Source: Ruminococcaceae bacterium UBA6855 (GTDB lineage: Bacteria; Bacillota; Clostridia; Oscillospirales; Acutalibacteraceae). From it: 24,069 nt of DNA. Made by a program: the position numbers and the translations under genes. Location of the stretch: contig DKDF01000039.1 in assembly GCA_002451755.1 (NCBI GenBank), positions 1 to 24,069 of the forward strand. Reading direction: 5' to 3'. Below are positions 14,579-20,987 of the stretch, piece after piece. How positions within the stretch are numbered: position 1 is the stretch's first letter; every line of letters begins with the position of its first letter. The notes under the pieces are model-generated. The model ran no database searches. It was not told the origin of the DNA and saw only the letters and a program-made list of their open reading frames with translations.

Positions 14579-14779
14579 CTACAGCGACAACCGAGCGAAC
14601 GGGTTCCTGCAACGCAGTCATGGCAAACTTTTTCCGCAATCACATCGCTCAATCGAGGACTGAGAAAAATTGTTCAGGACAAGGCGCAGGGTTCCGGGCG
14701 TGAGGGCGCGTACTTTGTGTACGCAACCGAGCGAACGGGTTCCTGCAACGCAGTACTGGGCAATTTTTCCGCAGTCCGA

Positions 14780-15142
14780 TCACTCCATGAGAGACATGGC
14801 GATGGCTTTAATTTTAACGGTATAATCATTCACTTCGCGCGACAGGCTGTGGTTGAGATTGTAGTCCCCTATCTCGCCGGCGCAGTCGATGATTTCAGTC
14901 AGTCCGCTGCGTATCTCGTCGAATTTCGAGGCGAGCTTGAGCTTCGATTCCATATCGAAAAGCTGGGCTTCGGCGCGCTTTATCGCATCGCGCACGCCCT
15001 GGCGGGTTATCCCCTCGTTTTCCGCGATCTCGGAGAGCGACAGGTCGTCGTTGTAGTAATAGCCCAGAAAGTCGCGCTGTTTTTCAGTCAGCATATCGCC
15101 GTAAAGGTCAAGCAAAACAGCTATTTCCAGATTCTTTGCCAC
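14780..15142 (-). CDS. ylxM: YlxM family helix-turn-helix SRP-associated protein
   Basis: 120 residues, full length for the UPF0122/YlxM family, which sits next to ffh in Firmicutes and modulates SRP. It resembles sigma-70 region 4: LTEKQRDFLGYYYNDDLSLSEIAENEG forms the start of the helix-turn-helix, followed by ITRQGVRDAIKRAE as recognition helix. Start is GTG at 15142 with GGGGGAG about 10 bases upstream. It is the first gene after a perfect promoter. Unusually, a 562-bp repeat array separates it from ffh. Confidence 0.93.
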   Translation of the reverse strand: MAKNLEIAVLLDLYGDMLTEKQRDFLGYYYNDDLSLSEIAENEGITRQGVRDAIKRAEAQLFDMESKLKLASKFDEIRSGLTEIIDCAGEIGDYNLNHSLSREVNDYTVKIKAIAMSLME

Positions 15143-15183
15143 TTTATTTTCTCCCCCTTTTCATCATGATCGCGTAAAGGTCA

Positions 15184-15220
15184 AACCCCTCTGTAAAGTC
15201 AAAACGCTTTACAGGGGGTT
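15184..15220 (-). promoter_or_regulatory. Long inverted repeat at the ylxM transcription start
   Basis: AACCCC-T-CTGTAAAG (184-198) pairs with CTTTACAG-GGGGTT (207-220): 14 base pairs, one bulge, 8-base loop. It begins directly after the -10 box, so it could be either an operator that blocks polymerase or a 5'-end hairpin that protects the mRNA. The inner GTAAAG-N8-CTTTAC core recurs twice near 21.6-21.8 kb. Confidence 0.75.
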
Positions 15221-15249
15221 ATTATACTAAAAATATCGTCGGCTGTCAA
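15221..15249 (-). promoter_or_regulatory. Consensus sigma-A promoter of ylxM-ffh operon
   Basis: TTGACA (15244-15249), 17-bp spacer, TATAAT (15221-15226) on the minus strand: an ideal consensus. About 80 bases before the ylxM start. Confidence 0.9.
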
Positions 15250-15292
15250 GCACATTTTTTCGCCGAAACCGAACTTTTTTCAACATTCCGGA

Positions 15293-15415
15293 TGTGGAAA
15301 ATCGGCGGAAAAACAAGATTGGTTTTTTGTTATCAACCGCTTGTGTTTTGAGCGGCAAAAGACAACAAAATGTGCCGTTATGCGCCCGCAGGCATGTGGA
15401 AAACCGTGTGGAAAA
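15293..15415 (+). promoter_or_regulatory. Three DnaA-box-like TGTGGAAAA sites
   Basis: Identical 9-mers (reverse complement TTTTCCACA, one base from the DnaA consensus TTATCCACA) at 15293-15301, 15395-15403 and 15407-15415, all in the same orientation, the last two 12 bp apart. They lie in the 177-bp gap between the mutS2 end and the ylxM promoter. Binding by DnaA is a guess. Confidence 0.35.
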
Positions 15416-15426
15416 CTTTTTTCGAG

Positions 15427-17826
15427 TCACTTGAGCACGACTATTGTCACGCCGTCCTCGCCCTCGCCGTAGACGCCGAGTCTGAAGCTCTTGACATACG
15501 GCGACTTGCGCAGATACTGGTTGACGGCGCTCCTGAGCGCGCCCGTGCCCTTGCCGTGAACAATGGTGAACTCGCCGAGACCCATGCGGAGCATATAGTC
15601 AATATATCTGTCGAGCTCCATGATGCAGTCGTCAACGGTCAGCCCGCGGACATCGAGCCGCGCGGAGGCATCCATGTTCATCTTGCTCTCGACTCCCGTG
15701 CGGCGAGCGCCGGAGTTCGGGCTGCGCTTCTTCGGCGCGTTCTCGATAAGGCGCAGGTTTTTGAGCTTTACACGCGTCTTTGCCGCGCCCGCGAGGACTT
15801 CGACATTCCCGTTTCTGTCAACGGGCGAAAGCACTGTCGCCTCATTGCCGAGATCGGCTATAAGAACGGTGTCGCCCTTTTTGAGCTCGCGCGGGAGAAC
15901 ATAGCCGTCGTTCTCAACGCCCATGGCGACCACGGGGTCAACCGCCTCGTCTATCGCGCCGAGACCCTTTCTGACTGCGGCGCGTGCGCGGCGCGCAAGG
16001 TCTGCGGCATCTTTTGTCTTCTCTTTTTCTTTTTTGAGCCTGTCGAGCTCGTCGAGCAGAGCATAGCTCTCGCGCTTCGCCTGCTGGGTCAGCTTCGCCG
16101 CCTGCGCCTTGGCTTTCTCTATCTCCGCCTCGCGCAGAGAATCGACTTCGGCGAGCCGCTTTTCGGCTTTTTCCAGCTCGGCGCGCGCCTTTGCGGTCAG
16201 CTCCTTGGCGCGCTCGTGTTCCTCCTCCATGCGGCGGCGGTTCTCTTCGAGTTTGTCAACGACATCTTCAAAGCGTACATTCTCGTTGTTGACAAGCTCT
16301 TTCGCCCTGTCCACAACGCGCATATCCATGCCAAGGCGCTCGCAAATCGCAAGCGCGTTCGAGCGTCCGGGGACGCCGATAAGCAGTCTGTATGTCGGGC
16401 TGAGGGTCGCAACATTGAACTCGCAGCAGCCGTTTTCGACGCGCGGGGTTTCGAGGGCATAAGCCTTGAGCTCGGCATAGTGCGTTGTCGCGGCGATCTT
16501 CGCGCCCTTGAAATGCAGGTCTTCGAGCACCGCCATCGCAAGAGCCGCGCCCTCGACGGGATCCGTACCCGCTCCGAGCTCGTCTATGAGCACAAGGCTG
16601 CGGTCGCCCGCCTGATCCATGATATCTATAATATTCGTCATATGCGCCGAGAAAGTAGAGAGCGACTGCTCTATCGACTGCTCGTCGCCGATGTCCGCAA
16701 GGACTTCGCTGAACACGGAAAGTCTGCTTCTGTCGCCTGCGGGAATCATAAGTCCGCACATCGCCATGAGCGTGAAAAGACCGACGGTCTTTATCGATAC
16801 GGTCTTTCCGCCCGTGTTCGGACCGGTTATAACGAGCGTGTCAAAGTCCGTGCCGAGCCTTATATCAACAGGGACTACTTTGTTTTTGTCAATTAGCGGA
16901 TGGCGGGCGGCACGCAGCTCAATCTCGCCGTCGGAGTTTAGCAGAGGCACCGTCGCGCCTATCGAATAGGCATACTGCGCCTTTGCGAAGATAACATTGA
17001 GCTCAACGGCGCACTCATAGCTGTTTTTTATCCCCTGCTCGAACTCGCCGACCATCGCGGAGAGTGCAGTGAGTATGCGCTCAATCTCGTCCTGTTCTTT
17101 AGATCGCAGGACTTTTATCTCGTTGTTCGCTTCAACTACCGGCATCGGCTCGACGAATACAGTAGCTCCCGATGACGATGTGTCATGGACAAGTCCCTGC
17201 ACCTCGCCGCGGTATTCCGCCTTGACGGGCACAACATAGCGTCCGTTTCGCTGGGTTATGATATTCTCCTGCATGAACTTCGAGTAGTGCGCGGAGTGGG
17301 TCATCTTGTCGAGTTGGTCGCGAACCTTTGACTCCTGCACGCGAATCCTGCGCCTTATTTCAAAAAGCTCGGGCGAGGCGCTGTCCGCGATCTCATCCTC
17401 GGAGATTATGGCGGAGGTTATCTTCGTTTCGAGATATTTGTTCGGCTGAAGCGCCGAGAAAAGCGGGTCGAGAACGGTCTCGACTCCTGCGTTCGTGCTG
17501 CGCCACTGGGCGAGAGCGCGCACGGTTCTGAGCACCTCGGCAACATCGAGCAGTTCGCGCATGGAAAGCGTGCTGCCCGCACCGGCTCGCGCTGCGGCGT
17601 TATTGACATTGCGAAGCCCGCCGAATGACGGGCCGCCGAAGCGAGCAAGGAGCATATGTGCGTCGCGCGTCTGATTCATCTGCGCCTGCGCGAGATCAAT
17701 ATCGCTCTCCGGACGGAGGCTCAGCGCAAGCTCGCGCGCGTCGGGGCACGCCGTGAACTGTGCGAGGCGCTCCAATATTTTATCAAATTCCAAAGCCGTT
17801 AAATGGCGGTTCATATTCTGAGACAT
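15427..17826 (-). CDS. mutS2: Endonuclease MutS2
   Basis: 799 residues, normal length. MutS2 is the MutS paralogue without the mismatch-recognition domain; it acts in recombination control and, in some Firmicutes, in rescue of collided ribosomes. Core and lever region about 1-300, then the ATPase with Walker A GPNTGGKT at 335-342, STFSAHM at 390-396 and Walker B LVLIDELG at 411-418. A charged coiled coil spans about 510-615, followed by a KOW-like segment near 640-690 and a C-terminal Smr nuclease domain from about 721 with LDVRG (724-728) and HGKGTG (757-762). ATG 17826 has GAGAGGA 7 bases upstream. It appears to be its own transcription unit. The long open frame on the opposite strand is a shadow. 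Confidence 0.96.
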   Translation of the reverse strand: MSQNMNRHLTALEFDKILERLAQFTACPDARELALSLRPESDIDLAQAQMNQTRDAHMLLARFGGPSFGGLRNVNNAAARAGAGSTLSMRELLDVAEVLRTVRALAQWRSTNAGVETVLDPLFSALQPNKYLETKITSAIISEDEIADSASPELFEIRRRIRVQESKVRDQLDKMTHSAHYSKFMQENIITQRNGRYVVPVKAEYRGEVQGLVHDTSSSGATVFVEPMPVVEANNEIKVLRSKEQDEIERILTALSAMVGEFEQGIKNSYECAVELNVIFAKAQYAYSIGATVPLLNSDGEIELRAARHPLIDKNKVVPVDIRLGTDFDTLVITGPNTGGKTVSIKTVGLFTLMAMCGLMIPAGDRSRLSVFSEVLADIGDEQSIEQSLSTFSAHMTNIIDIMDQAGDRSLVLIDELGAGTDPVEGAALAMAVLEDLHFKGAKIAATTHYAELKAYALETPRVENGCCEFNVATLSPTYRLLIGVPGRSNALAICERLGMDMRVVDRAKELVNNENVRFEDVVDKLEENRRRMEEEHERAKELTAKARAELEKAEKRLAEVDSLREAEIEKAKAQAAKLTQQAKRESYALLDELDRLKKEKEKTKDAADLARRARAAVRKGLGAIDEAVDPVVAMGVENDGYVLPRELKKGDTVLIADLGNEATVLSPVDRNGNVEVLAGAAKTRVKLKNLRLIENAPKKRSPNSGARRTGVESKMNMDASARLDVRGLTVDDCIMELDRYIDYMLRMGLGEFTIVHGKGTGALRSAVNQYLRKSPYVKSFRLGVYGEGEDGVTIVVLK

Positions 17827-17938
17827 TGTTATTCCTCTCGTTTAAGTTACTGCTTATATAATATAAAGTTATCACATCTGTGCCGCCATGTAAAGCAAAA
17901 AGAAAAAATAAGGCCGACGCATTTGGACAAAAAATAAA

Positions 17939-17979
17939 AAGGTCACAATCTGCGCTTTTCGGACGCAAACTGTGACCTT
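17939..17979 (-). terminator. Intrinsic terminator of rpsF-ssb-rpsR
   Basis: AAGGTCACA (939-947) pairs with TGTGACCTT (971-979), a 9-bp stem, with an inner TGCG/CGCA stem. On the minus strand it is followed by TTTATTTTTTG. About 50 bases after rpsR. Confidence 0.85.
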
Positions 17980-18029
17980 CAACATTTTTGCTCTTTGGTC
18001 TGCGCTGGATGCGGCAGCCCTCAGCTTTA

Positions 18030-18275
18030 TCAGTCGCTCGTGTAAGGAAGAAGAGCAACGTGACGGGCACGCTTGATAGCGGTGGTAAGCTCTCTCTGGT
18101 GAGCGGCGCAGTTGCCGGTGACTCTTCTGGGAAGAATCTTCGCTCTGTCAGAGATATACTTATGAAGTTTGGCTGTGTCCTTGTAATCTATGCACTCAAC
18201 CTTGTCGACGCAGAAAGCGCAAACCTTCTTGCGGCCCTTGCGGTTGGGTCTTCTGTCGTTTTTCTCATATGCCAT
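18030..18275 (-). CDS. rpsR: 30S ribosomal protein S18, zinc-ligand (C+) form
   Basis: 81 residues, full length. S18 binds S6 on the 30S platform. KVCAFC (C19, C22) and GNCAAH (C56, H59) give a CxxC...CxxH zinc-binding set, so this is a C+ paralogue; many bacteria keep a cysteine-free form. The block CIDYKD and the C-terminal AIKRARHVALLPY are conserved family sequence. A strong GAGGAGGT site lies about 8 bases upstream. It is the third gene of the rpsF-ssb-rpsR operon, 95 bp after ssb. That gap holds two small hairpins (AGCCG/CGGCT near 18313-18327 and GGCGTC/GACGCC at 18343-18355). Confidence 0.96.
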   Translation of the reverse strand: MAYEKNDRRPNRKGRKKVCAFCVDKVECIDYKDTAKLHKYISDRAKILPRRVTGNCAAHQRELTTAIKRARHVALLPYTSD

Positions 18276-18370
18276 GATGTTAACCTCCTCTTTGGCTAAG
18301 GTGGAAGCCGAAAGCCGTTTTGCGGCTCGGGGCTATTCGTTCGGCGTCAGACGCCGTGTTCAAGTTTTTC

Positions 18371-18814
18371 TCAGAACGGGAGATCGTCGCTTATCGGGAT
18401 CTCCTCGAAATCGTCCGCTCCGCCTGTGGCGAAGGACGCTGCGGGCTGAACGCGCGCGGGCTGCTCGTTCTGACGTGCACCCGTGCCGGTCTCTGCCTTT
18501 GATCCGCAGAAGCTGACTTCCTCGGCAACTATTTCGAACGCAGTGCGCTTGTTGCCGTTCTTGTCCTCATAGTTGCGCTGCTGGATACTTCCGCGAACAG
18601 CGATCATCGATCCTCTGTGGAAGTAGCGGGAGACGAACTCCGCAGTCTGTCTCCAGGCGACAACGTTGATGAAATCGGTCTGCTTCTCTTCACCCTGTCT
18701 CTGGAAGCGGCGATCGACCGCAACGGAGAAAGTGGTGACTGCGACGCCGGAAGCGGTGGTACGCAGCTCGGGATCGGCAGTAAGTCTGCCCATGATTATT
18801 GCAACGTTAAGCAT
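18371..18814 (-). CDS. ssb: Single-stranded DNA-binding protein
   Basis: 147 residues. N-terminal OB fold (MLNVAIIMGRLTADPELR, then FSVAVDRRF and TDFINVVAW), a Gln/Ala-rich linker and the acidic C-terminal tail ending DDLPF, which recruits replication and repair proteins. The start is ATG at 18814, from the conserved N-terminus and GTGAGGA about 8 bases upstream; the longer frame to 18838 overlaps rpsF and is rejected. It sits 10 bp after rpsF, in the standard rpsF-ssb-rpsR order. Confidence 0.96.
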   Translation of the reverse strand: MLNVAIIMGRLTADPELRTTASGVAVTTFSVAVDRRFQRQGEEKQTDFINVVAWRQTAEFVSRYFHRGSMIAVRGSIQQRNYEDKNGNKRTAFEIVAEEVSFCGSKAETGTGARQNEQPARVQPAASFATGGADDFEEIPISDDLPF

Positions 18815-18824
18815 CTTTGTTTCC

Positions 18825-19112
18825 TCACTTTCTGACAACGAGTGAGCGGAGAACGCCGTCGGTTATACCGGCGATACGGTAGAACTCCTCGGGGAACTCG
18901 GGTGCAGCGCTGAAATTGAACAGAGCGTAGAATCCCTCGGGCTCATCGTCGATAGCGTAAGCGAGCTTGCGCTTGCCCCACTCATCAATGCTGTCCAGAG
19001 TGCCGTTCTGCTCGATGAGAGCCTTGAACTTCTCGATGAGAGCGGGAACGCCCTCCTCACCGTTCTTGACGGAGAAAACCATCATTGCTTCATAGCTGTT
19101 GTTTGCTGACAT
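18825..19112 (-). CDS. rpsF: 30S ribosomal protein S6
   Basis: 95 residues, full length. YEAMMVFSVKNGEEG at the start, the WGKRKLAYAIDDEPEGFYALFNF block in the middle, and the C-terminal ITDGVLRSLVVRK are diagnostic. S6 forms a heterodimer with S18. ATG 19112 has a near-perfect AGGAGGTG site 8 bases upstream; the frame extending to 19187 covers the structured leader and is rejected. Confidence 0.97.
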   Translation of the reverse strand: MSANNSYEAMMVFSVKNGEEGVPALIEKFKALIEQNGTLDSIDEWGKRKLAYAIDDEPEGFYALFNFSAAPEFPEEFYRIAGITDGVLRSLVVRK

Positions 19113-19140
19113 TCTTAAAGCACCTCCTTCTGGTCTTTTG

Positions 19141-19185
19141 GCTGCGGTTCGTCCGCAGCAAGGATTAGCCGCTTTTTCCTGCGGC
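19141..19185 (-). promoter_or_regulatory. Hairpin leader of rpsF, candidate S6:S18 autoregulatory site
   Basis: Two hairpins lie between promoter and ribosome binding site: GCCGC/GCGGC (168-172 with 181-185) and a perfect 7-bp GCTGCGG/CCGCAGC (141-147 with 153-159). Many bacteria control rpsF with an S6:S18-binding leader RNA. I see hairpins and CCG-containing sequence in the right place but cannot confirm the published fold. Confidence 0.5.
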
Positions 19186-19193
19186 AATTAGTT

Positions 19194-19222
19194 ATTTTAA
19201 CAGTGTTCGGCACTTTTGTCAA
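19194..19222 (-). promoter_or_regulatory. Promoter of rpsF-ssb-rpsR
   Basis: TTGACA (19217-19222), 17-bp spacer, TAAAAT (19194-19199) on the minus strand. Divergent from the tetR promoter, with the two -35 boxes 33 bp apart. Confidence 0.85.
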
Positions 19223-19255
19223 CATATTTTTTCATGAGTAAAATCGCGCTAACTC

Positions 19256-19284
19256 TTGTCAATCCGGCATATTAGTGGTAATAT
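19256..19284 (+). promoter_or_regulatory. Promoter of the TetR-family regulator gene
   Basis: TTGTCA (19256-19261), 17-bp spacer, TAATAT (19279-19284) on the plus strand, 34 bases before the ATG. Divergent from the rpsF promoter. Confidence 0.7.
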
Positions 19285-19318
19285 TTATATAAATCAGAAA
19301 CGAACGCAGGTGATTTTC

Positions 19319-19897
19319 ATGACAAGCCCGGCAACCGGAAGACCCGCGCACAACAGGCGCACGGCATACACAAAAACGGCAATACGCCGCACCTTCTTCG
19401 AACTGCTTGAAGAAAAGGACTTCGACAAGATCAGCGTGCGAGAGATATGTCAGCGCGCGGACATCAACAGAAGCACCTTCTACCGCCACTATGACGACAT
19501 CAACGCGCTGATGAAGAGCATCGAGGCAGAGTTCGTCTCCGATATCGATAATCAGATCGAGAGAATGGATCCCGAGGTTTTCGATGCAGTATTGGTCGGT
19601 TTGTTTGATATTGTCCGGGATAATTCCGACCTGTGCTGCTACATGATGAGATGCGGTCCGCGAAAGGGCTTCATCAACTCCCTGTTCGTCAAGAACTACG
19701 ACAGGACGCAGATAAAGTGGAAGAGGTTCTTCCCCGAAATCACGGATAAGCAGTTCCGCTGGATGTATATAATGTTCTTCAACGGCATCGTCAGCGTCAT
19801 TGCGGAGTGGATAAACTCCGGCTTCCGCGAGGATCCGGCGACTATCGTCTCGTTCACAACAAGCATATATTTCAACGGCTTTAGAAAATATTTCTAA
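19319..19897 (+). CDS. TetR/AcrR family transcriptional regulator (DhaS-like C-terminus)
   Basis: 192 residues. The N-terminal DNA-binding domain is clear: TAIRRTFFELLEEKDFDKISVREI, then CQRADINRSTFYRHYDD as the helix-turn-helix with the typical STFYRHY recognition helix. The C-terminal part ends with MFFNGIVSVIAEWINSGF, resembling the TetR_C_8 (DhaS-like) ligand/dimer domain. The ligand is unknown. ATG 19319 has AGGTG about 7 bases upstream; the longer frame to 19256 starts inside the promoter. It is followed by an acyltransferase and a Nudix hydrolase on the same strand, which it may control. It is also divergent from rpsF. A 19-bp palindrome at its 3' end is a candidate operator. Confidence 0.92.
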   Translation: MTSPATGRPAHNRRTAYTKTAIRRTFFELLEEKDFDKISVREICQRADINRSTFYRHYDDINALMKSIEAEFVSDIDNQIERMDPEVFDAVLVGLFDIVRDNSDLCCYMMRCGPRKGFINSLFVKNYDRTQIKWKRFFPEITDKQFRWMYIMFFNGIVSVIAEWINSGFREDPATIVSFTTSIYFNGFRKYF

Positions 19898-19898
19898 A
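19880..19898. promoter_or_regulatory. 19-bp palindrome at the end of the tetR gene
   Basis: TTTAGAAA-ATA-TTTCTAAA, perfect 8-bp half-sites, covering the tetR stop codon and lying about 145 bp before the acyltransferase start. Size and symmetry fit a TetR-type operator, but it could be chance or a weak hairpin. Confidence 0.3.
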
Positions 19899-19914
19899 CT
19901 GTTTATAATTTTTG

Positions 19915-19940
19915 GCGACACAAATCACTTTTTGTGTCGC
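19915..19940 (+). terminator. Hairpin after tetR, possible terminator
   Basis: GCGACACAAA (915-924) pairs with TTTGTGTCGC (931-940), a perfect 10-bp stem with a 6-base loop, followed only by TTTCTGC. The weak T-tract means termination may be partial, leaving read-through to the acyltransferase gene. Confidence 0.55.
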
Positions 19941-20043
19941 TTTCTGCACATGTTTCCAGATACTGTTCCTTGTTTTTAAGTTTGAGGACAATATATACTT
20001 TTATTAATGCGGCACAACCGCTAAAATGAAAGGAGTCCTCAGA

Positions 20044-20961
20044 ATGAGACAGTCACTCACAGTCAGAAGAGCCGAGCACTTCGGCATAAACAGGAAGATA
20101 ATCGCAAACATGACCGCGCAGAGCTGGCACGACATTCCCCATGTCGTTGTTACAAATGAGCCTGAGGCGTCCGAATTTCTGAAAGTTTTCAAAGAAATCA
20201 ACGAAGGGCGCGCAAAAGAAGACAAGATCACGCTCAACGCAGTTATATTAAAAGTAATAACAGAGGCGCTCAAGAAGTGTCCCGCGATGAATGCACATAT
20301 CGATTTCAAACCCCGCCTTGTCCGCGGATGCGTGACGGAGTTCGACGAGATAAATATCTCGATGCCCATGCTCCTCGACTCGGGCGAGATGATGACGGTC
20401 AATCTGCACAATATGCAGGACAAGAACCTCAGGGATATCAGAGATACGCTCGCCGATGTTCAGCGCAGAGCGAAAAACTCAAATATGTCGCAGGTCATGT
20501 ACGACGTCTCGCTCAACGACACGCTGCAGGGGCTTGCAAAGGGCAAATTGGTTCAGACGATATCCCGTCTCATCGGCTCAAAGACCGGAAAGCACAGAGT
20601 AAAAACACTCTCCGGCAAAAGCAAGAAAGAATATTACGACATACCCGAGCGCGACAGGCTCACAAAATACGACATTGAGCAGGGCACGATAACCGTGTCG
20701 AACCTCGGTTCGCTCTACAAGGACTGGGACGGCATCTGCGCGCTGCTTGAGATAATCCCGCCGCAGGTCGCCGCGATAGGCGTCGGCGCTCCGCGCGACA
20801 CGGCGATTGCAAACCCCGACGGCACGGTAACGGTCGGCAAAAAGCTCGTTTTCACCGTCGTTTTCGACCACCGTGCGCTCGACATGGGCGATGTAGTCCC
20901 CTTCCTGAAGTCTATCGACGAGACTTTCAAGAACCCGGAAGTTATCAAGGAGTGGATCTGA
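20044..20961 (+). CDS. Stand-alone 2-oxoacid dehydrogenase E2-type acyltransferase domain protein
   Basis: 305 residues. It matches the catalytic domain of dihydrolipoamide acyltransferases (chloramphenicol-acetyltransferase fold). Seen: IPHVVVTNE near 31-39, MPMLLDSGEMMTVN at 107-120, ITVSNLGSL at 216-224, IIPPQVAAIGVGA at 237-249, and VFDHRALDMGD at 273-283. His276 and Asp280 keep the HxxxD catalytic pair, but the usual glycine after Asp is Met. There is no lipoyl domain or E3-binding domain, and no E1 or E3 gene is nearby. A 50-residue insert (about 155-210) is basic. So it is probably not part of a pyruvate dehydrogenase; the acyl donor and acceptor are unknown. ATG 20044 has AAAGGAG 9 bases upstream. 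Confidence 0.87.
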   Translation: MRQSLTVRRAEHFGINRKIIANMTAQSWHDIPHVVVTNEPEASEFLKVFKEINEGRAKEDKITLNAVILKVITEALKKCPAMNAHIDFKPRLVRGCVTEFDEINISMPMLLDSGEMMTVNLHNMQDKNLRDIRDTLADVQRRAKNSNMSQVMYDVSLNDTLQGLAKGKLVQTISRLIGSKTGKHRVKTLSGKSKKEYYDIPERDRLTKYDIEQGTITVSNLGSLYKDWDGICALLEIIPPQVAAIGVGAPRDTAIANPDGTVTVGKKLVFTVVFDHRALDMGDVVPFLKSIDETFKNPEVIKEWI

Positions 20962-20987
20962 CGGAGCCTTTAAAAAAAGGAGAGAAC

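Larger units (their letters stand above)
14279..14778. repeat. Tandem array of about 114-bp repeats between ylxM and ffh
   Basis: Starting points of the shared TTTTTCCGCA segment are at 14287, 14401, 14514, 14629 and 14764, giving periods of 114, 113, 115 and 135. Copies 1-3 are nearly identical over the full unit: CCGGCGGATTTTTCCGCA, then CACATCG(C/T)TCAATCGA, then a hairpin, then CCTACAGC. Copy 4 keeps only its first part, and copy 5 is a remnant next to the ylxM stop. A second direct repeat of 31 bp is at 14588-14618 and 14724-14754 (starts CAACCGAGCGAACGGG). A GCGTAC/GTACGC inverted repeat (14708-14724) lies between. No coding function is evident. The array fills nearly all of the 562-bp gap and must be transcribed if ylxM and ffh share an mRNA. 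Confidence 0.9.

Noticed and set aside
14218..14652. N-terminal extension of Ffh by about 145 residues
   Set aside because: The extension is translated tandem repeat (a repeated SCRGGYHPPAKSAQSS pattern), and family Ffh starts at the TTG with a good ribosome binding site. The open frame through repeats is probably fortuitous.
14279..14778. CRISPR array
   Set aside because: Units are about 114 bp, with no short constant repeat and unique spacers of equal size, and no cas genes nearby. It is a degenerate tandem repeat.
15227..15430. 67-codon minus-strand frame upstream of ylxM
   Set aside because: It covers the DnaA-like sites and the ylxM promoter, overlaps the mutS2 end, and has no motif or ribosome binding site.
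15370..16896. 508-codon open frame on the plus strand
   Set aside because: It lies antisense to mutS2, whose domains and motifs are intact. Long antisense frames are expected in GC-rich third positions.
17783..18070. 95-codon minus-strand frame between rpsR and mutS2
   Set aside because: It overlaps the rpsR 3' end, its terminator and the mutS2 start region; the sequence is that of noncoding DNA.
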